From: Chloroflexota bacterium | Lineage (GTDB): Bacteria > Chloroflexota > UBA11872 | Direction: 5' to 3' | Length of the DNA: 64,000 nucleotides | NCBI GenBank assembly: GCA_022821645.1 | Contig: JAJEDE010000013.1 | Location: 1-64,000, forward strand | Shown: positions 1 to 9,439 of the stretch, in pieces | Layout: every line of letters starts with the position of its first letter | Numbering within the stretch: the stretch's first letter is position 1 | Notes under the pieces: model-generated | The model's database searches: none | Seen by the model: only the letters and a program-made list of their open reading frames with translations | Told to the model about the DNA's origin: nothing | Translations under genes and position numbers: made by a program

Positions 1-1
1 G

Positions 2-691
2 GAAGAACCGGTGGCGCTGCCGGCGGCGGACGCGCTGGTGCAGGCGCACATGGACTTTGCCGCCACCGGCCTCTCCACGCGCTGGCGGGGGCTGGAGTTT
101 CTGCGGTCCAAGCTGGCCGAGGCCGGGGTGCTGCGGGCCGCCGACCTGCCGGCCCTGGCGGCCAGCCGGCCGCGCCCTGGGACTCGTCGGGTCTCAATCC
201 CGGCGGCCGTTCGCCGGCCACGTGAACGCTCCGCCGTTGGGAAGCAGCGAACCGGTGGAGGTCGCCAGCCCCAGCAGATCGCCACAGGACGCTATGGCGA
301 GCGCGGCCGTCGCGCCGGGAATAGCTACGACGGCCGAGGCAGCGGCCAGCAGTTCCAGGGCCTGGGCGACAGCGGCGTGCCGGATTCCCTCCGCGAACAG
401 GCCCGCACGGGAATCATGGTGACGGTGGCGGGGATCGTGATCAACCGGCAGCATCCGCCGACCGCGCGCGGCTACACCTTCCTGTCGCTGGAGGACGAAA
501 CCGGGCTGGTGAACGTGATCATTCGCCCGGACATCTTCACCCGCTATCAGCGCGCAATCCTGGATTCGCCGGTGATGATGGTGAACGGCGAACTGCAGGA
601 CGAGCACGGGGCCGTGCAGGTGATGGCCGAGACCTGCACGCCGGTCACGTCCGACTCCCTGGGCACGCCACGATCCCGTGACTGGCAGTAG
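2..691 (+). CDS. dnaE2: Error-prone DNA polymerase DnaE2, C-terminal end (5' truncated)
   Basis: The reading frame is open from the window edge, so only the last ~229 residues are visible. The stretch around VAGIVINRQHPPTARGYTFL, followed by LEDETGLVNVIIRPDIF, is the C-terminal OB-fold typical of DnaE2-type (ImuC) translesion polymerases. The preceding segment (ATGLSTRWRGLEFLRSKL, then AGVLRAADLPAL) matches the family's linker. DnaE2 carries out mutagenic translesion synthesis, usually in the SOS response; recA lies 8 kb downstream. Oddity: about 75 Gly/Arg/Gln-rich residues of low complexity separate the ADLPAL segment from the OB-fold, where relatives have almost nothing. This could be an insertion or a local double frameshift. 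The family call is from recognisable motifs only. Confidence 0.72.
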   Translation, partial: EEPVALPAADALVQAHMDFAATGLSTRWRGLEFLRSKLAEAGVLRAADLPALAASRPRPGTRRVSIPAAVRRPRERSAVGKQRTGGGRQPQQIATGRYGERGRRAGNSYDGRGSGQQFQGLGDSGVPDSLREQARTGIMVTVAGIVINRQHPPTARGYTFLSLEDETGLVNVIIRPDIFTRYQRAILDSPVMMVNGELQDEHGAVQVMAETCTPVTSDSLGTPRSRDWQ

Positions 692-867
692 CCCGGATGC
701 GAAAGGTCAAGCGTCGATCGTTACGGCCTCAAGCGATCAGTCCGCACCGGCCCATGCTGTTCCCAGGCCATTCCAAGGACCCGGGAACACGCAAGACGTG
801 CGCATTGCAGAGGCACGATCTCGCTGCGGGCGCGACCCGGCCGATTCCGCTCGGGGCAGTCGGGGCG

Positions 868-2034
868 TCAGTCCCTGTCCTCCTCGATCTGCGCGAGCGC
901 GCCAAGATAGACGGCGCGCACCGCAAGGGCCTGCCGCACATCGCCCACCACGTCCTCGAAGAACTCGTGCCGGTACTCCCGGTCGGTCAGGACCCTGATC
1001 GTGAAGTAGAAGCCCGAGAAGGAAGCCATGAAGGCGGCCACCTGCAGCAGCTCGCCAGTTAGCCCCGTTCCGGTCCAGGGAAAGTCCAACAGGACTCGTG
1101 GATCGCTCCGCGTCCACGACGAAACCGTACTGAGGTCTATGGCGATGCCGCCAAAGACCAGGAAGAACACTCCCACCAGCGAGCCAACAAACACGACCCG
1201 CAGCGCCAGCGCGACGACCACGACGAGTCCGACGTTCGTCCATTGCGCGGGTCTGAGCGGTGCGTCCATTCTCAGCGAGTCGGGCGAAACGCCCAGGCCG
1301 GCGGCAGGAGTCCCTTGCACAAGCTCGATCACCCGCTCCGAGCGTTCGAAGGTCGCGAGGTCGTTGAGTTCGTGCGGCAGCCGGGAGATCAGGAAGGCCG
1401 CCGCCACCAGCGCGAAGAGCCCCAAGACCGCGATGAGGCGCTCGAGTTCGATGGTGCCCGCCATCTGCCACACCTCGGCGGCAATGAACAGGAACGTCAC
1501 AAAAATGAGCAGCAGCGGCAGCGCCCGCGCGAAGAGCCCCAGCACATCCTTCGCGTCGCGAACGAGCCGCCGCGCGCCCCAGCGCAGGATTGGCAGGAGC
1601 CCAAAGCCCACCGTCAGGTAGGCGCCGAGCAGAAGCAGGGCGTTCCCGAGGAGTCCGAACGCCGCACTCTCCCAGTCTCCGAGGATGAAGCCCGTGAGCG
1701 CCGGCGAGGTCAGCAGGAAGACAAGCATTTCCACGGGTCCCACTTCATCCGGCAGTGCCAGCAGCTTCCGACGGCGAAGGGCGTTGATGCCCATCCAGGT
1801 CGCCGTCACCGCCGCCACCGCGCCGACGACCGAGAGCACGTTCGCCCACCACGGCCAATCCAGGCTGATGTTCAGGAGAATCTGCAGCGCCAGCACGGTG
1901 ATGAGAAACGGCAGGGTGCGGGTCAGAATGTCGCGCCGCGTGCTGTAGTCCTCAATGAGATGGGGTACGCCCTGCCGGCGAAACCAGGCCTCGGTGGCCT
2001 TAAGGGCCTCGGCATCCGTGGACCGCGCGCTCAC
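868..2034 (-). CDS. Polytopic membrane protein of unknown function
   Basis: 388 residues. The start is taken as the GTG at 2034, because it overlaps the stop of the upstream nuclease-helicase gene as GTGA; a longer reading would run 120 nt back into that gene. About eight hydrophobic helices are visible, for example TLPFLITVLALQILLNI, LLGNALLLLGAYLTVGFG, ALPLLLIFVTFLFIAAEVW, NVGLVVVVALALRVVF and LLQVAAFMASFSGFYFTI. Charged loops separate them, and a long soluble loop of ~60 residues lies before the seventh. The C-terminus is an acidic cytoplasmic-looking tail ending in QIEEDRD. I do not recognise a family or any transporter signature. The 4-nt overlap implies translational coupling to the TM0106-type gene, but the two need not share a function. 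Confidence 0.75.
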   Translation of the reverse strand: MSARSTDAEALKATEAWFRRQGVPHLIEDYSTRRDILTRTLPFLITVLALQILLNISLDWPWWANVLSVVGAVAAVTATWMGINALRRRKLLALPDEVGPVEMLVFLLTSPALTGFILGDWESAAFGLLGNALLLLGAYLTVGFGLLPILRWGARRLVRDAKDVLGLFARALPLLLIFVTFLFIAAEVWQMAGTIELERLIAVLGLFALVAAAFLISRLPHELNDLATFERSERVIELVQGTPAAGLGVSPDSLRMDAPLRPAQWTNVGLVVVVALALRVVFVGSLVGVFFLVFGGIAIDLSTVSSWTRSDPRVLLDFPWTGTGLTGELLQVAAFMASFSGFYFTIRVLTDREYRHEFFEDVVGDVRQALAVRAVYLGALAQIEEDRD

Positions 2035-5000
2035 GCTTCGCCGTTTTCCGCCATTTCCCACAGCCGCGCCAGGGCGTTGGCCAGGTGCATCTGGCGGGGC
2101 GTGCGGCAGCGGACGGCCAGCAGGCCGGGACTGGCCACGACCACCGCCAGGCACTTGGCGCGGCTGGTGGCGACGTTGAGGCGGTTGAGGCTGTAGAGGA
2201 ACTCCATGCCCCGCGGAGCGTCATCGGCGGAACTGGTGGCCATGGAGTAGATCGATATCGGCGCTTCCTGTCCCTGAAACTTGTCCACCGTGCCGATGCG
2301 CAGTCCCTTGAGTTCGGGCCTGGACGACAGCTCGCGGATCTGCCGGTTGTAGGGCGTGATGATCAGCACGTCCTGGTCGGTCAGCGAATGTCCCGCGCCC
2401 TCGGCATCAGTCCACGACGGGTGCGACTGGAGCAACCGATGAACGTGCTCCGCAATCGCCTCCGCTTCTTCCTTCGAGTCGCTGACTCGCCGCTCATGCG
2501 GCACGGAAACGAAGCGCAGCCCCGTCCGAGCAAAGGGCGGCGACCCGGCCAAGTCCAGGTTCTCCCGTCCCGGATGCGAACGCAGGCTGTCCTCGTAGAA
2601 GATTTCGGATGTGAACTTGCAGATGCTCGGGTGTAGACGCCAGGTGCCGTCCAGGAACAGACCGTATTCCCTTGGCATCACGCGGTCGTCGCCAATCAGA
2701 TGCGCCAGCACCGACCGGTCGGCGCCGGGCGGGTGGACACCCTGCAGCGGCTGGTCCAGTTGTTGCGGGTCGCCCAGCAGCAGCAGGCTGGTGGCGCAAG
2801 GCGCCGCGGCCAGGGCGTCGGCCAGCGACATCTGGCCGGCCTCATCGATGCAGAGGACGTCGACCGAGCTTCCCATCTTTTCGCTCGCCCACAGCCAGCC
2901 GGTGCCGCCCACGACATCCAGGAATCCGGCGGTCAGGCTGTCGCACGCGTCGTCAGTGCTCTCCAGGTGCTGGAAGCTCTTGGAGGCGGGCTCGTCGTTG
3001 GTGCGCTGGCCAATTCTGACGTCGGCGCCTCTTGCCTCGGCCACCCGCGCGGTCTTCTCGAGTAGCTCGCCGATGACTTTGTGGCTGTTGGCCGTCACGC
3101 CGACGCGCTTCCCGGCTTCCACCAGGTCCACGATCATCTCAGCGCCCACCGTGCTCTTGCCGGAGCCGGGCGGTCCCTGGATGGCCAGGTAGCTCTCCTC
3201 CAGCGCCTGCACCAGCCGGCGGGCCGCAGCCTGCGCGTCCTCGCCCTCGCCCGCCAGCGCCGCGTCTTCGGCCTGGCCAACCCGCGGCGGCCGGCGCATC
3301 AACAGGTCGCGCGCCGCCTGGTTTGGCCCGGCGGCGTCAATACCGTTGTCGACGACCAACCGGGTCAGGTGCTTGAGGCTGCCGGGCTTCGGCCGCGGGT
3401 TGACGTAGTTGAACTGGATAAGCGACGTGGGCTGTGGCGGAGGTCGGGACGAACCGAGCCGCAGCTCAACTTCGCAGGTCTCGTCGTCAAGACGCAGGAT
3501 CCGGCCGGCGTCCTTGCCGTCCTGCGTGCGCACCGAGTCGCCGACCGTGAGCTTGTGGTCCTGCTCCGCAAACCGGAAGCGGTAGATCGTGGATCGGGCG
3601 CGCGGGTTGGGGTCGGGCCGCGCGTCAAGGAAGGTGAGCCGCCCAAGCACATCCGTTTCCTCCGCGCGTTCGTCTTCGGTCAGCTCGTCTTTCAGGTGGA
3701 AATAGCGCCACCACACGGCCTTGTGTTCGCGCCGGTGCCAGTCCACGAGTTGCGCCAGCAGCCAGCGTCCGCGCTGGGCCGAATCCTCCAGCGATGACCC
3801 GTCCGTCAGGTCCTTCGGCAGATCCTCGGTCAGCCGGTCCACCAGTTCCTTGATTTCGAGTTGCTCTTCCGAATCCACCGTTTCCTCGGGTTCCACCACC
3901 GTTGGACGCGGAAGCGCCTCGGTGCCCAGTTCGTTCACCAGCGCCGCCCGCTGCTGCTCCAGCCACTCGCGCAGGTACCAGGTGGAGATGCAGTCGTCGC
4001 GGTTGTAGGCCTTGATCTGTTCCAGCAGCGCGTCCCGGTCGGTGTCCGGCTCGGGCTCCAGCCAGTGCTCAAACTCCACGATGCTCTCGCCGGCGTCGCG
4101 CAGATCGATTTCCCGCTTGAAGTTGTACAGCGGCTCCAGCCGCTTGATGGAGTAGCTCTCCACCGAGGCCCGGATGCCCTGCCGCACCACCCGGTACAAG
4201 TCCACGAACACCTGCCCGCGCAGCAACTGGTCCACCTCGGACTCGCGCGTGGCGTAGCGGCCGGCCAGGCGCTTCATCGCGCCGGTTTCGTAAGGCGCGT
4301 AGTGGTAGACGTGCATGCCCGGATAGGTGGTCCAGCGGTCCATGATCATGTCGATACAGTCCTCGAACGCCTGGCGCTCGGCCGCAGTCGACACATTGCC
4401 GTCCTCGATCGACCAGAAGGCGTGAAACAGCGGTTCGCCTGCCGCGTCGGTCTGTCCCGGCTCAATGGCCCCAAAGAGGTAGTCGATCCCGTCGACCTCG
4501 TCCGAGCCATAGAACGGGTCGCCCTCCAGGTCCAGGAACAGGTCGCCCGGCGAGGGTTCCGGCAGTGCCCAGAGCCCTCGGTCCGGCACCAGCGCCTTGT
4601 CGCGGTCGCGTTCGGGCGATATGCGCTCGGAGATCACCCGCCCCTCGCCACGCACCTGGATCGCGGCTTGCTTCTGCACCCGCGCCAGGGCCTCGGGGCT
4701 GACGCCCTCCACGCGTTCCGGCAGCGGCGGCGAAGGATTGGCCAGGCCGCGGCGCGTGGTGATGTCGATGTCGTGCAACGCACGGCGCTGGCGCCTGGAC
4801 AGGCCGGCCACCAGCGCCAGGTCGTCCTCCCGCCGCCACTGGGCGCGGCACTCCAGCGTCCAGCTACAGAAGTCGCAGTGCCCCACCGGCTCGGGCTTCG
4901 TGGAGACCGGATAGACCTCGTCCGGGCTGTCCAGCAACGACTCGAACTCCCTCGCCACCAGCCGGTAGTAGGCCGCGTAGTCGGCCACCCGCAGGCTCAC

Positions 5001-5552
5001 CGTCTCGCGCTGGACGCCGCCCAGCACCAGGTGCATTTTTTCCGGCAATCGCCCCTGCATGGCGCCCAGCAGATCGGAATACATGCAGATCTGCAGCACG
5101 GCGGGGGCCGAGGGTTGGCGGGCCAGCTTGGTGTCCACGACTTCGTAGCTCCACGGCCCCAGGTCGCTGGGCGTCTCGACTCGCTGGAGGAAGTCCGCGT
5201 ACCCGAGCCGACGCTCATCCAGTAAGACGGCCTGGTAAATCACCTCCGCGCCTCGACGCATGGCCTGCAACGTGGCCGCGTGTTCCGGCCTGATCTGGCG
5301 GGCCGGGGACACGGTGTCGGGCGGCCGGATTTCGGTAATCTCTCGACCATTGCCGCGCAACTCTTTCAGGTAGCGCGCCTCGTACTCCTGGCCGCGCCGG
5401 GCCATGCGGTCCAGCACGGGGTCGTCGCGGACCGGTCGCCGGACCTCGGGTACCAGCGTCGCCGCACGCTCCAGGTTCGCCAGGTGCCGGCATTCCAGGA
5501 AGCCCACCAGGTCGGTCGCCGAGTAGGCGAGCCGCTGGTCGATCAGCTGCAT
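2031..5552 (-). CDS. TM0106-family RecB-like nuclease fused to a UPF1/Dna2-like helicase
   Basis: 1173 residues, the usual length for this three-part family. The N-terminal third (to ~300) is RecB-like, with a Cys at ~21 and the cluster HCDFCSWTLEC at ~228-240, consistent with a 4Fe-4S nuclease. The middle (~335-560) is an RNase H-like exonuclease domain with LFLDLEGDPF and YHYAPYETGAMKRL. The last third is a superfamily 1 helicase: Walker A GPPGSGKST at ~790, Walker B LCIDEAGQM at ~898, motif III LLLGDPQQL at ~920, and C-terminal motifs GTVDKFQGQE and NVATSRAK. The protein is expected to unwind and degrade nucleic acid in repair or foreign-DNA processing, but its physiological role is not established. 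It heads a two-gene unit with the downstream membrane protein. Confidence 0.92.
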   Translation of the reverse strand: MQLIDQRLAYSATDLVGFLECRHLANLERAATLVPEVRRPVRDDPVLDRMARRGQEYEARYLKELRGNGREITEIRPPDTVSPARQIRPEHAATLQAMRRGAEVIYQAVLLDERRLGYADFLQRVETPSDLGPWSYEVVDTKLARQPSAPAVLQICMYSDLLGAMQGRLPEKMHLVLGGVQRETVSLRVADYAAYYRLVAREFESLLDSPDEVYPVSTKPEPVGHCDFCSWTLECRAQWRREDDLALVAGLSRRQRRALHDIDITTRRGLANPSPPLPERVEGVSPEALARVQKQAAIQVRGEGRVISERISPERDRDKALVPDRGLWALPEPSPGDLFLDLEGDPFYGSDEVDGIDYLFGAIEPGQTDAAGEPLFHAFWSIEDGNVSTAAERQAFEDCIDMIMDRWTTYPGMHVYHYAPYETGAMKRLAGRYATRESEVDQLLRGQVFVDLYRVVRQGIRASVESYSIKRLEPLYNFKREIDLRDAGESIVEFEHWLEPEPDTDRDALLEQIKAYNRDDCISTWYLREWLEQQRAALVNELGTEALPRPTVVEPEETVDSEEQLEIKELVDRLTEDLPKDLTDGSSLEDSAQRGRWLLAQLVDWHRREHKAVWWRYFHLKDELTEDERAEETDVLGRLTFLDARPDPNPRARSTIYRFRFAEQDHKLTVGDSVRTQDGKDAGRILRLDDETCEVELRLGSSRPPPQPTSLIQFNYVNPRPKPGSLKHLTRLVVDNGIDAAGPNQAARDLLMRRPPRVGQAEDAALAGEGEDAQAAARRLVQALEESYLAIQGPPGSGKSTVGAEMIVDLVEAGKRVGVTANSHKVIGELLEKTARVAEARGADVRIGQRTNDEPASKSFQHLESTDDACDSLTAGFLDVVGGTGWLWASEKMGSSVDVLCIDEAGQMSLADALAAAPCATSLLLLGDPQQLDQPLQGVHPPGADRSVLAHLIGDDRVMPREYGLFLDGTWRLHPSICKFTSEIFYEDSLRSHPGRENLDLAGSPPFARTGLRFVSVPHERRVSDSKEEAEAIAEHVHRLLQSHPSWTDAEGAGHSLTDQDVLIITPYNRQIRELSSRPELKGLRIGTVDKFQGQEAPISIYSMATSSADDAPRGMEFLYSLNRLNVATSRAKCLAVVVASPGLLAVRCRTPRQMHLANALARLWEMAENGEA

Positions 5553-5680
5553 CGCAACGTCATCCGCCCGTCCGCCACGGCCGGCGACGCTCGCCCGGCC
5601 CCAGGCAAGTGCAATTAGCGCAAACGCGCCGCGGGCATGCTACGTGAGTCGCACTCCGCCAGGCCGGTGCCCTCGGCCGG

Positions 5681-5914
5681 TTAGTCCCCTAGCGCCGCCT
5701 CGCCAATGGCCCGCTCCATGTCGTTGAGCGACACCGGTGGCCCGTCGTACGCCAGCACGCCGTACAGCCGCTGGATGGGCCTCACGGCGCGGATTCGAAC
5801 TTCGCCGTCCAAGATGACATAGCGCAGCCGGTCCCCTGGCTGGACTTCCAGCGCCTCGCGCACCGCCTTCGGCAGCGTTGTCCGCCCGTCGGCTCCCAGC
5901 TTCGATTCAATCAC
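5681..5914 (-). CDS. AbrB/SpoVT-type DNA-binding protein
   Basis: 77 residues. The GTG at 5914 is chosen because GAGGAG lies five bases upstream and the protein then starts VIESKLGADGRTTLPKAVRE, the swapped-hairpin AbrB fold. The RTTLPKAVREALEVQPGDRL block is the DNA-binding signature shared by AbrB, MazE and SpoVT. The C-terminal tail, with a YGVLAYDGPPVS segment, is typical of antitoxin-like members. No PIN or MazF toxin gene adjoins it, so it may be a solitary transcription regulator or an orphan antitoxin. Confidence 0.8.
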   Translation of the reverse strand: MIESKLGADGRTTLPKAVREALEVQPGDRLRYVILDGEVRIRAVRPIQRLYGVLAYDGPPVSLNDMERAIGEAALGD

Positions 5915-6059
5915 CTGGACTCCTCGGTCTCTGGTGCGTGTGCCCTGACAGCAATACATAGCACTGCGGAGGCGCAATTCACAGCCGCGCGTAGTTTGGC
6001 CGCCTGCTTGAACGCATTGACAGCTACTCTCGCCACATGCCAGCTCGCCTTCGATTGCA

Positions 6060-7196
6060 TTGAATCAGGCCACAGCCTTGGCCTGGCGCCGTCTGCGGCT
6101 GCCGGGCGGGTCGGTTGCGATTCCCTCGCGCGCCGACCAGCCGGGCGGCGAGTTGGACCAGGAACTGCGTCTGTTGATGCGCGCGCTGGACCGGCAACCG
6201 GAGGCGCCGCTGCTGGAAGTCGCCGCCTGGGACGCCGGCCTGGCCGTCGCAGCGGACGCCGCCGGATGGCCGGACGACGGCATGCTGATTCCGCTGAACC
6301 TGGGAGCTTCCGAGAGTTGCCGGGCCGGGGCTGGCGCCTGGACGGTGCTGCCGCTGGACGATCTGCTGCCGGCGGAGGCCAGCTTCGCCGTGGTCCGCGC
6401 TCCTCATTGGCTGGGCCGGGCAGGCGCGGAGTGGGTGGTTCGCGCGGCGGCAAGGGCACTGCCGACGGGCGGGCTGCTGGCCCTGCTGGGCGACCGGGCG
6501 CGCGGCATCGAGTCCCTCCGGCGCCGCCTGTCGCCGATCGTCGGCCCGATCATCGACCGCGCCGTCGGCGAGCACCGCCGGCTGTACCTGTTCGAGAAGC
6601 AAGTCGACGATCCCCCGCCCCAGCAGTTCGCGTGGACGTCGACGCTGCGGATTGCCGGTCGCGAGGTCACGCTCCGCCAGCATCCCACCCTGTTCTCACC
6701 CGCCCGCGTCGATCCCGCCACGGCGCTGCTGGCCGAAAACCTGCCGCAACGGGACGGCCGCTGGCTCGACCTGGGCTGCGGCTCGGGGGCGCTTACGGTG
6801 GCGGCGGCGCGCCAGGACCGCACGCTGACCGCCGTCGACTGGAGCTACGCCGCCGTGGAAACCACCGGCCGTACGCTGAAAGCCAATGGACTCGAGGCGG
6901 ATGTACGGCTGGCGGACGGCGCGCCGACCGGCGAGCAGCCCTTTGACGTCATCCTCTGCTACCCGCCGTTCCACGTTGGCTCGCGCGTGGATCACGGACC
7001 CGCCGCGCGACTGATCCAGGCCGCCCGCAGCTGCCTGGCGCCCGACGGCGAACTCCGAGTGGTCCTTACCAGCGCCCAGAGCCCGCGCGATCTCCTTCAG
7101 CCGAACTTTCGCGAGATAACGCCGGTCGCCAGCGCGCACGGCGCGCAGGTGTTCAGTTGCCGTCAGCCGGCTACCAATCGCGGGCGCCGTCGGTGA
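6060..7196 (+). CDS. RsmC/RlmG-like class I SAM methyltransferase
   Basis: 378 residues from a TTG; no better in-frame start precedes the N-terminal domain. The architecture is that of RsmC: a degenerate N-terminal methyltransferase-like half (~1-190), then an active half with motif I LDLGCGSGALTVAAA at ~236 and the motif IV region YPPFHVG at ~301. RsmC and RlmG make N2-methylguanosine in rRNA, using an NPPFH motif that holds the target base. Here the Asn is replaced by Tyr (CYPPFH), which may change substrate or activity. It stands alone, converging with the alcohol dehydrogenase 6 nt downstream. A general N-6 or N2 RNA/DNA methyltransferase is the alternative reading. Confidence 0.8.
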   Translation: MNQATALAWRRLRLPGGSVAIPSRADQPGGELDQELRLLMRALDRQPEAPLLEVAAWDAGLAVAADAAGWPDDGMLIPLNLGASESCRAGAGAWTVLPLDDLLPAEASFAVVRAPHWLGRAGAEWVVRAAARALPTGGLLALLGDRARGIESLRRRLSPIVGPIIDRAVGEHRRLYLFEKQVDDPPPQQFAWTSTLRIAGREVTLRQHPTLFSPARVDPATALLAENLPQRDGRWLDLGCGSGALTVAAARQDRTLTAVDWSYAAVETTGRTLKANGLEADVRLADGAPTGEQPFDVILCYPPFHVGSRVDHGPAARLIQAARSCLAPDGELRVVLTSAQSPRDLLQPNFREITPVASAHGAQVFSCRQPATNRGRRR

Positions 7197-7202
7197 CCGG
7201 GG

Positions 7203-8240
7203 TCAGGACCGGAAGTCGAAAACGACCTTCGCGCCCGCGCCGGACTTGGCGGTCATCACGGCTTCGACGGCGTCGTCCAGGTCGAAGGTGTGCGTGATGA
7301 TCGGCTCGACATTGAGTTCGGGGATCAAGTCCAGGGCCCGCTCGAAGGTGTGCACGCGCGTGTTGCTGCCCACGATCTTGCGTTCGCGCGCGAAGAAGTC
7401 GTAGAGCCGCAACTCGAACATTTCCGACGGGTTGCCCACGCTGATCACCAGCACCGTGCCGGAGTCGCGCACCGTGTCCAGGCACGCCTGGAATGCCGGA
7501 CCGGCCCCCGCCGCCTCGATTGCGATGTCCGCGCCAAAGCCATCGGTCAGGCTGCGGGCGGCCTCCACCGGGTCGTCCACCGTCGGGTCCAGCACCAGGT
7601 CAGCGCCCAGCGTGGCGGCCAGGGTGCGGCGGGTCTCGCCGGGTTCGCTCACGATCGTCTGCCCGGCGCCCTGGTGTTTCGCGACCTGCAGCGCCAGCAG
7701 CCCGATCGGCCCCGCGCCGGCAATGAACACCGTGTCGCCGGGCGTCACCGTTACGCGATCGAACCCGCGCACCACGCAGGCCAGCGGCTCCGCCAGGCTG
7801 GCCGTACGCATGTCCGCCCCGGTCGGCATTGGGGTGAGGTGGTGGCGGTTGGCAATCACCACGTCGGACCACGCGCCCCAGGCCATCGGCATGCGGTTGG
7901 AGCAGAAGTTCAACATGCCCCGGTCGCATTCGGGGCAGTCCTCGCAGGAGTTATTGGGCTCCACCGCCACCGAGTCGCCCGGTTTGAGGTCATGCACCCC
8001 AGGGCCAACGGCCTGCACCGTGGCGGTGAACTCGTGCCCGGGAATCCATGGATCGGATCGCTCCGGAAACCACGAGTCGAACTGCCAGCCGTCCCAGTAG
8101 TGCAGGTCGGTCCCGCAGATGCCGGACACCGCGACCTGCAGCACCACCTCGCCGGCCTCGGGCTCGCGAACGTCACGCGACTCCAGCCGCAGATCGCCCG
8201 GCCCGTACAGCACGGCGGCTCGCGTCTGCCTGGATTGCAT
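7203..8240 (-). CDS. Zinc-dependent alcohol dehydrogenase (MDR family)
   Basis: 345 residues. The ATG at 8240 gives the usual N-terminus; the frame is open further upstream, but without family resemblance. Catalytic zinc ligands are visible in SGICGTDLHYWD and the GHEF segment. The four structural-zinc cysteines are in CEDCPECDRGMLNFC, and the NAD(P)-binding loop is AGAGPIGLLALQVAK. Such enzymes oxidise alcohols or polyols (sorbitol, threonine, L-galactonate type) in the cytoplasm. The structural-zinc lobe and the GTDLHYWD segment favour the sorbitol/threonine dehydrogenase branch, but the substrate cannot be read from sequence. It is divergent from recA. Confidence 0.88.
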   Translation of the reverse strand: MQSRQTRAAVLYGPGDLRLESRDVREPEAGEVVLQVAVSGICGTDLHYWDGWQFDSWFPERSDPWIPGHEFTATVQAVGPGVHDLKPGDSVAVEPNNSCEDCPECDRGMLNFCSNRMPMAWGAWSDVVIANRHHLTPMPTGADMRTASLAEPLACVVRGFDRVTVTPGDTVFIAGAGPIGLLALQVAKHQGAGQTIVSEPGETRRTLAATLGADLVLDPTVDDPVEAARSLTDGFGADIAIEAAGAGPAFQACLDTVRDSGTVLVISVGNPSEMFELRLYDFFARERKIVGSNTRVHTFERALDLIPELNVEPIITHTFDLDDAVEAVMTAKSGAGAKVVFDFRS

Positions 8241-8389
8241 AGGCCACCGGTTCCCCAGACGGTCCCTTGGCACGCTATCCGAGCGGGCGGCCCGTTGCAA
8301 CATCAGGCAGGCCTGCCGCCCCTTCCGATACCATGACCCCACGAGCGTGCGCCGGCCGCCCCGGCGCCACGGGTGATGGGATCAGGCGC

Positions 8390-9424
8390 ATGGCCAACGA
8401 CCAAGCAAAGGCGATCGACTCCGCGATTCAACAGATCGAGCGCAAGTTCGGCACCGGTTCGGTCATGCGCATGGGCGCCATGCAGGCCGACCAGGTGCCC
8501 GCCGTGTCCACCGGTTCGCTGTCTCTGGACGTGGCCCTGGGCGTGGGCGGATTGCCCCGGGGTCGCGTGGTGGAGGTTTTTGGTCCAGAAGCATCCGGCA
8601 AGACCACGCTTGCGCTTCACGTGGTTGCCGAGGTGCAGAAGGCCGGCGGCGCCGCCGTTTACGTGGACGTGGAACACGCCATGGATCCGACCTACGCCGA
8701 AGCCCTGGGTGTGGATGTGGGCGAGTTGATCGTCTCCCAGCCCAACGCGGGCGAAGAGGCCCTGGAAATCACCGACGTGTTCGTGCGCAGCAACGCCGTG
8801 GACCTGGTGGTGGTCGATTCCGTGGCCGCCCTGGTGCCGCGGGCCGAGATTGACGGCGACATGGGCGACACGCAGGTGGGCCTGCAGGCCCGGCTCATGT
8901 CGCAGGCCATGCGAAAGCTGACGGCCAACATCAGCCGCTCGCGCACCATCGTCATCTTCATCAACCAGTTGCGCGAGAAGATCGGCGTGATGTTCGGCAA
9001 CCCCGAAACCACGCCGGGCGGCCGTGCGCTCAAGTTCTACTCGTCGGTCCGGCTGGACATCCGGCGCATCGGGCAGATCAAGAAGGGGACCGACGTCATC
9101 GGCGCGCGCACTCGCGTGCGGGTCGTCAAGAACAAGGTCGCCCCGCCTTTCCGCTTCTGCGAGTTCGACATGATGTTTGGCCAGGGCATTTCCTGGGAGG
9201 GCGACCTGCTGACCCTGGGCGTGGACCACGGCGTGCTCACCAAGAGCGGCGCCCATTACAGCTACGACAGCACCCGCCTGGGCATGGGGCGCGAGAACGC
9301 CAAGGCCTTCCTGCGCGAGCACGTGGACATCGCCCAGGAGATCAACGCCGAACTGCGCGAGATGCTGCTGGCGCCGCTGGCCGGCACCCAGGCAAACGGC
9401 GCCCAGGCGACCGCCGCGTCCTAA
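8390..9424 (+). CDS. recA: Recombinase RecA
   Basis: 344 residues from the ATG at 8390 ([21 protein letters not shown]); the open frame upstream is non-homologous. RecA binds ssDNA and catalyses strand exchange, and it triggers the SOS response through LexA cleavage. Seen here: MAW motif with Walker [10 protein letters not shown] (~64-72), the [10 protein letters not shown] segment, Walker [14 protein letters not shown]1/L2 region [22 protein letters not shown], and the C-terminal domain with a short Ala-rich tail. No intein or insertion is present. I could not find a clear LexA box in the short promoter region (8241-8389). The downstream usp gene is 15 nt away in the same orientation. Confidence 0.98.
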   Translation: MANDQAKAIDSAIQQIERKFGTGSVMRMGAMQADQVPAVSTGSLSLDVALGVGGLPRGRVVEVFGPEASGKTTLALHVVAEVQKAGGAAVYVDVEHAMDPTYAEALGVDVGELIVSQPNAGEEALEITDVFVRSNAVDLVVVDSVAALVPRAEIDGDMGDTQVGLQARLMSQAMRKLTANISRSRTIVIFINQLREKIGVMFGNPETTPGGRALKFYSSVRLDIRRIGQIKKGTDVIGARTRVRVVKNKVAPPFRFCEFDMMFGQGISWEGDLLTLGVDHGVLTKSGAHYSYDSTRLGMGRENAKAFLREHVDIAQEINAELREMLLAPLAGTQANGAQATAAS

Positions 9425-9439
9425 CCGCGCGCCCACCGC

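Noticed and set aside
3861..5225. 454-codon plus-strand frame opposite the nuclease-helicase
   Set aside because: Antisense of conserved RecB and RNase H-like domains.
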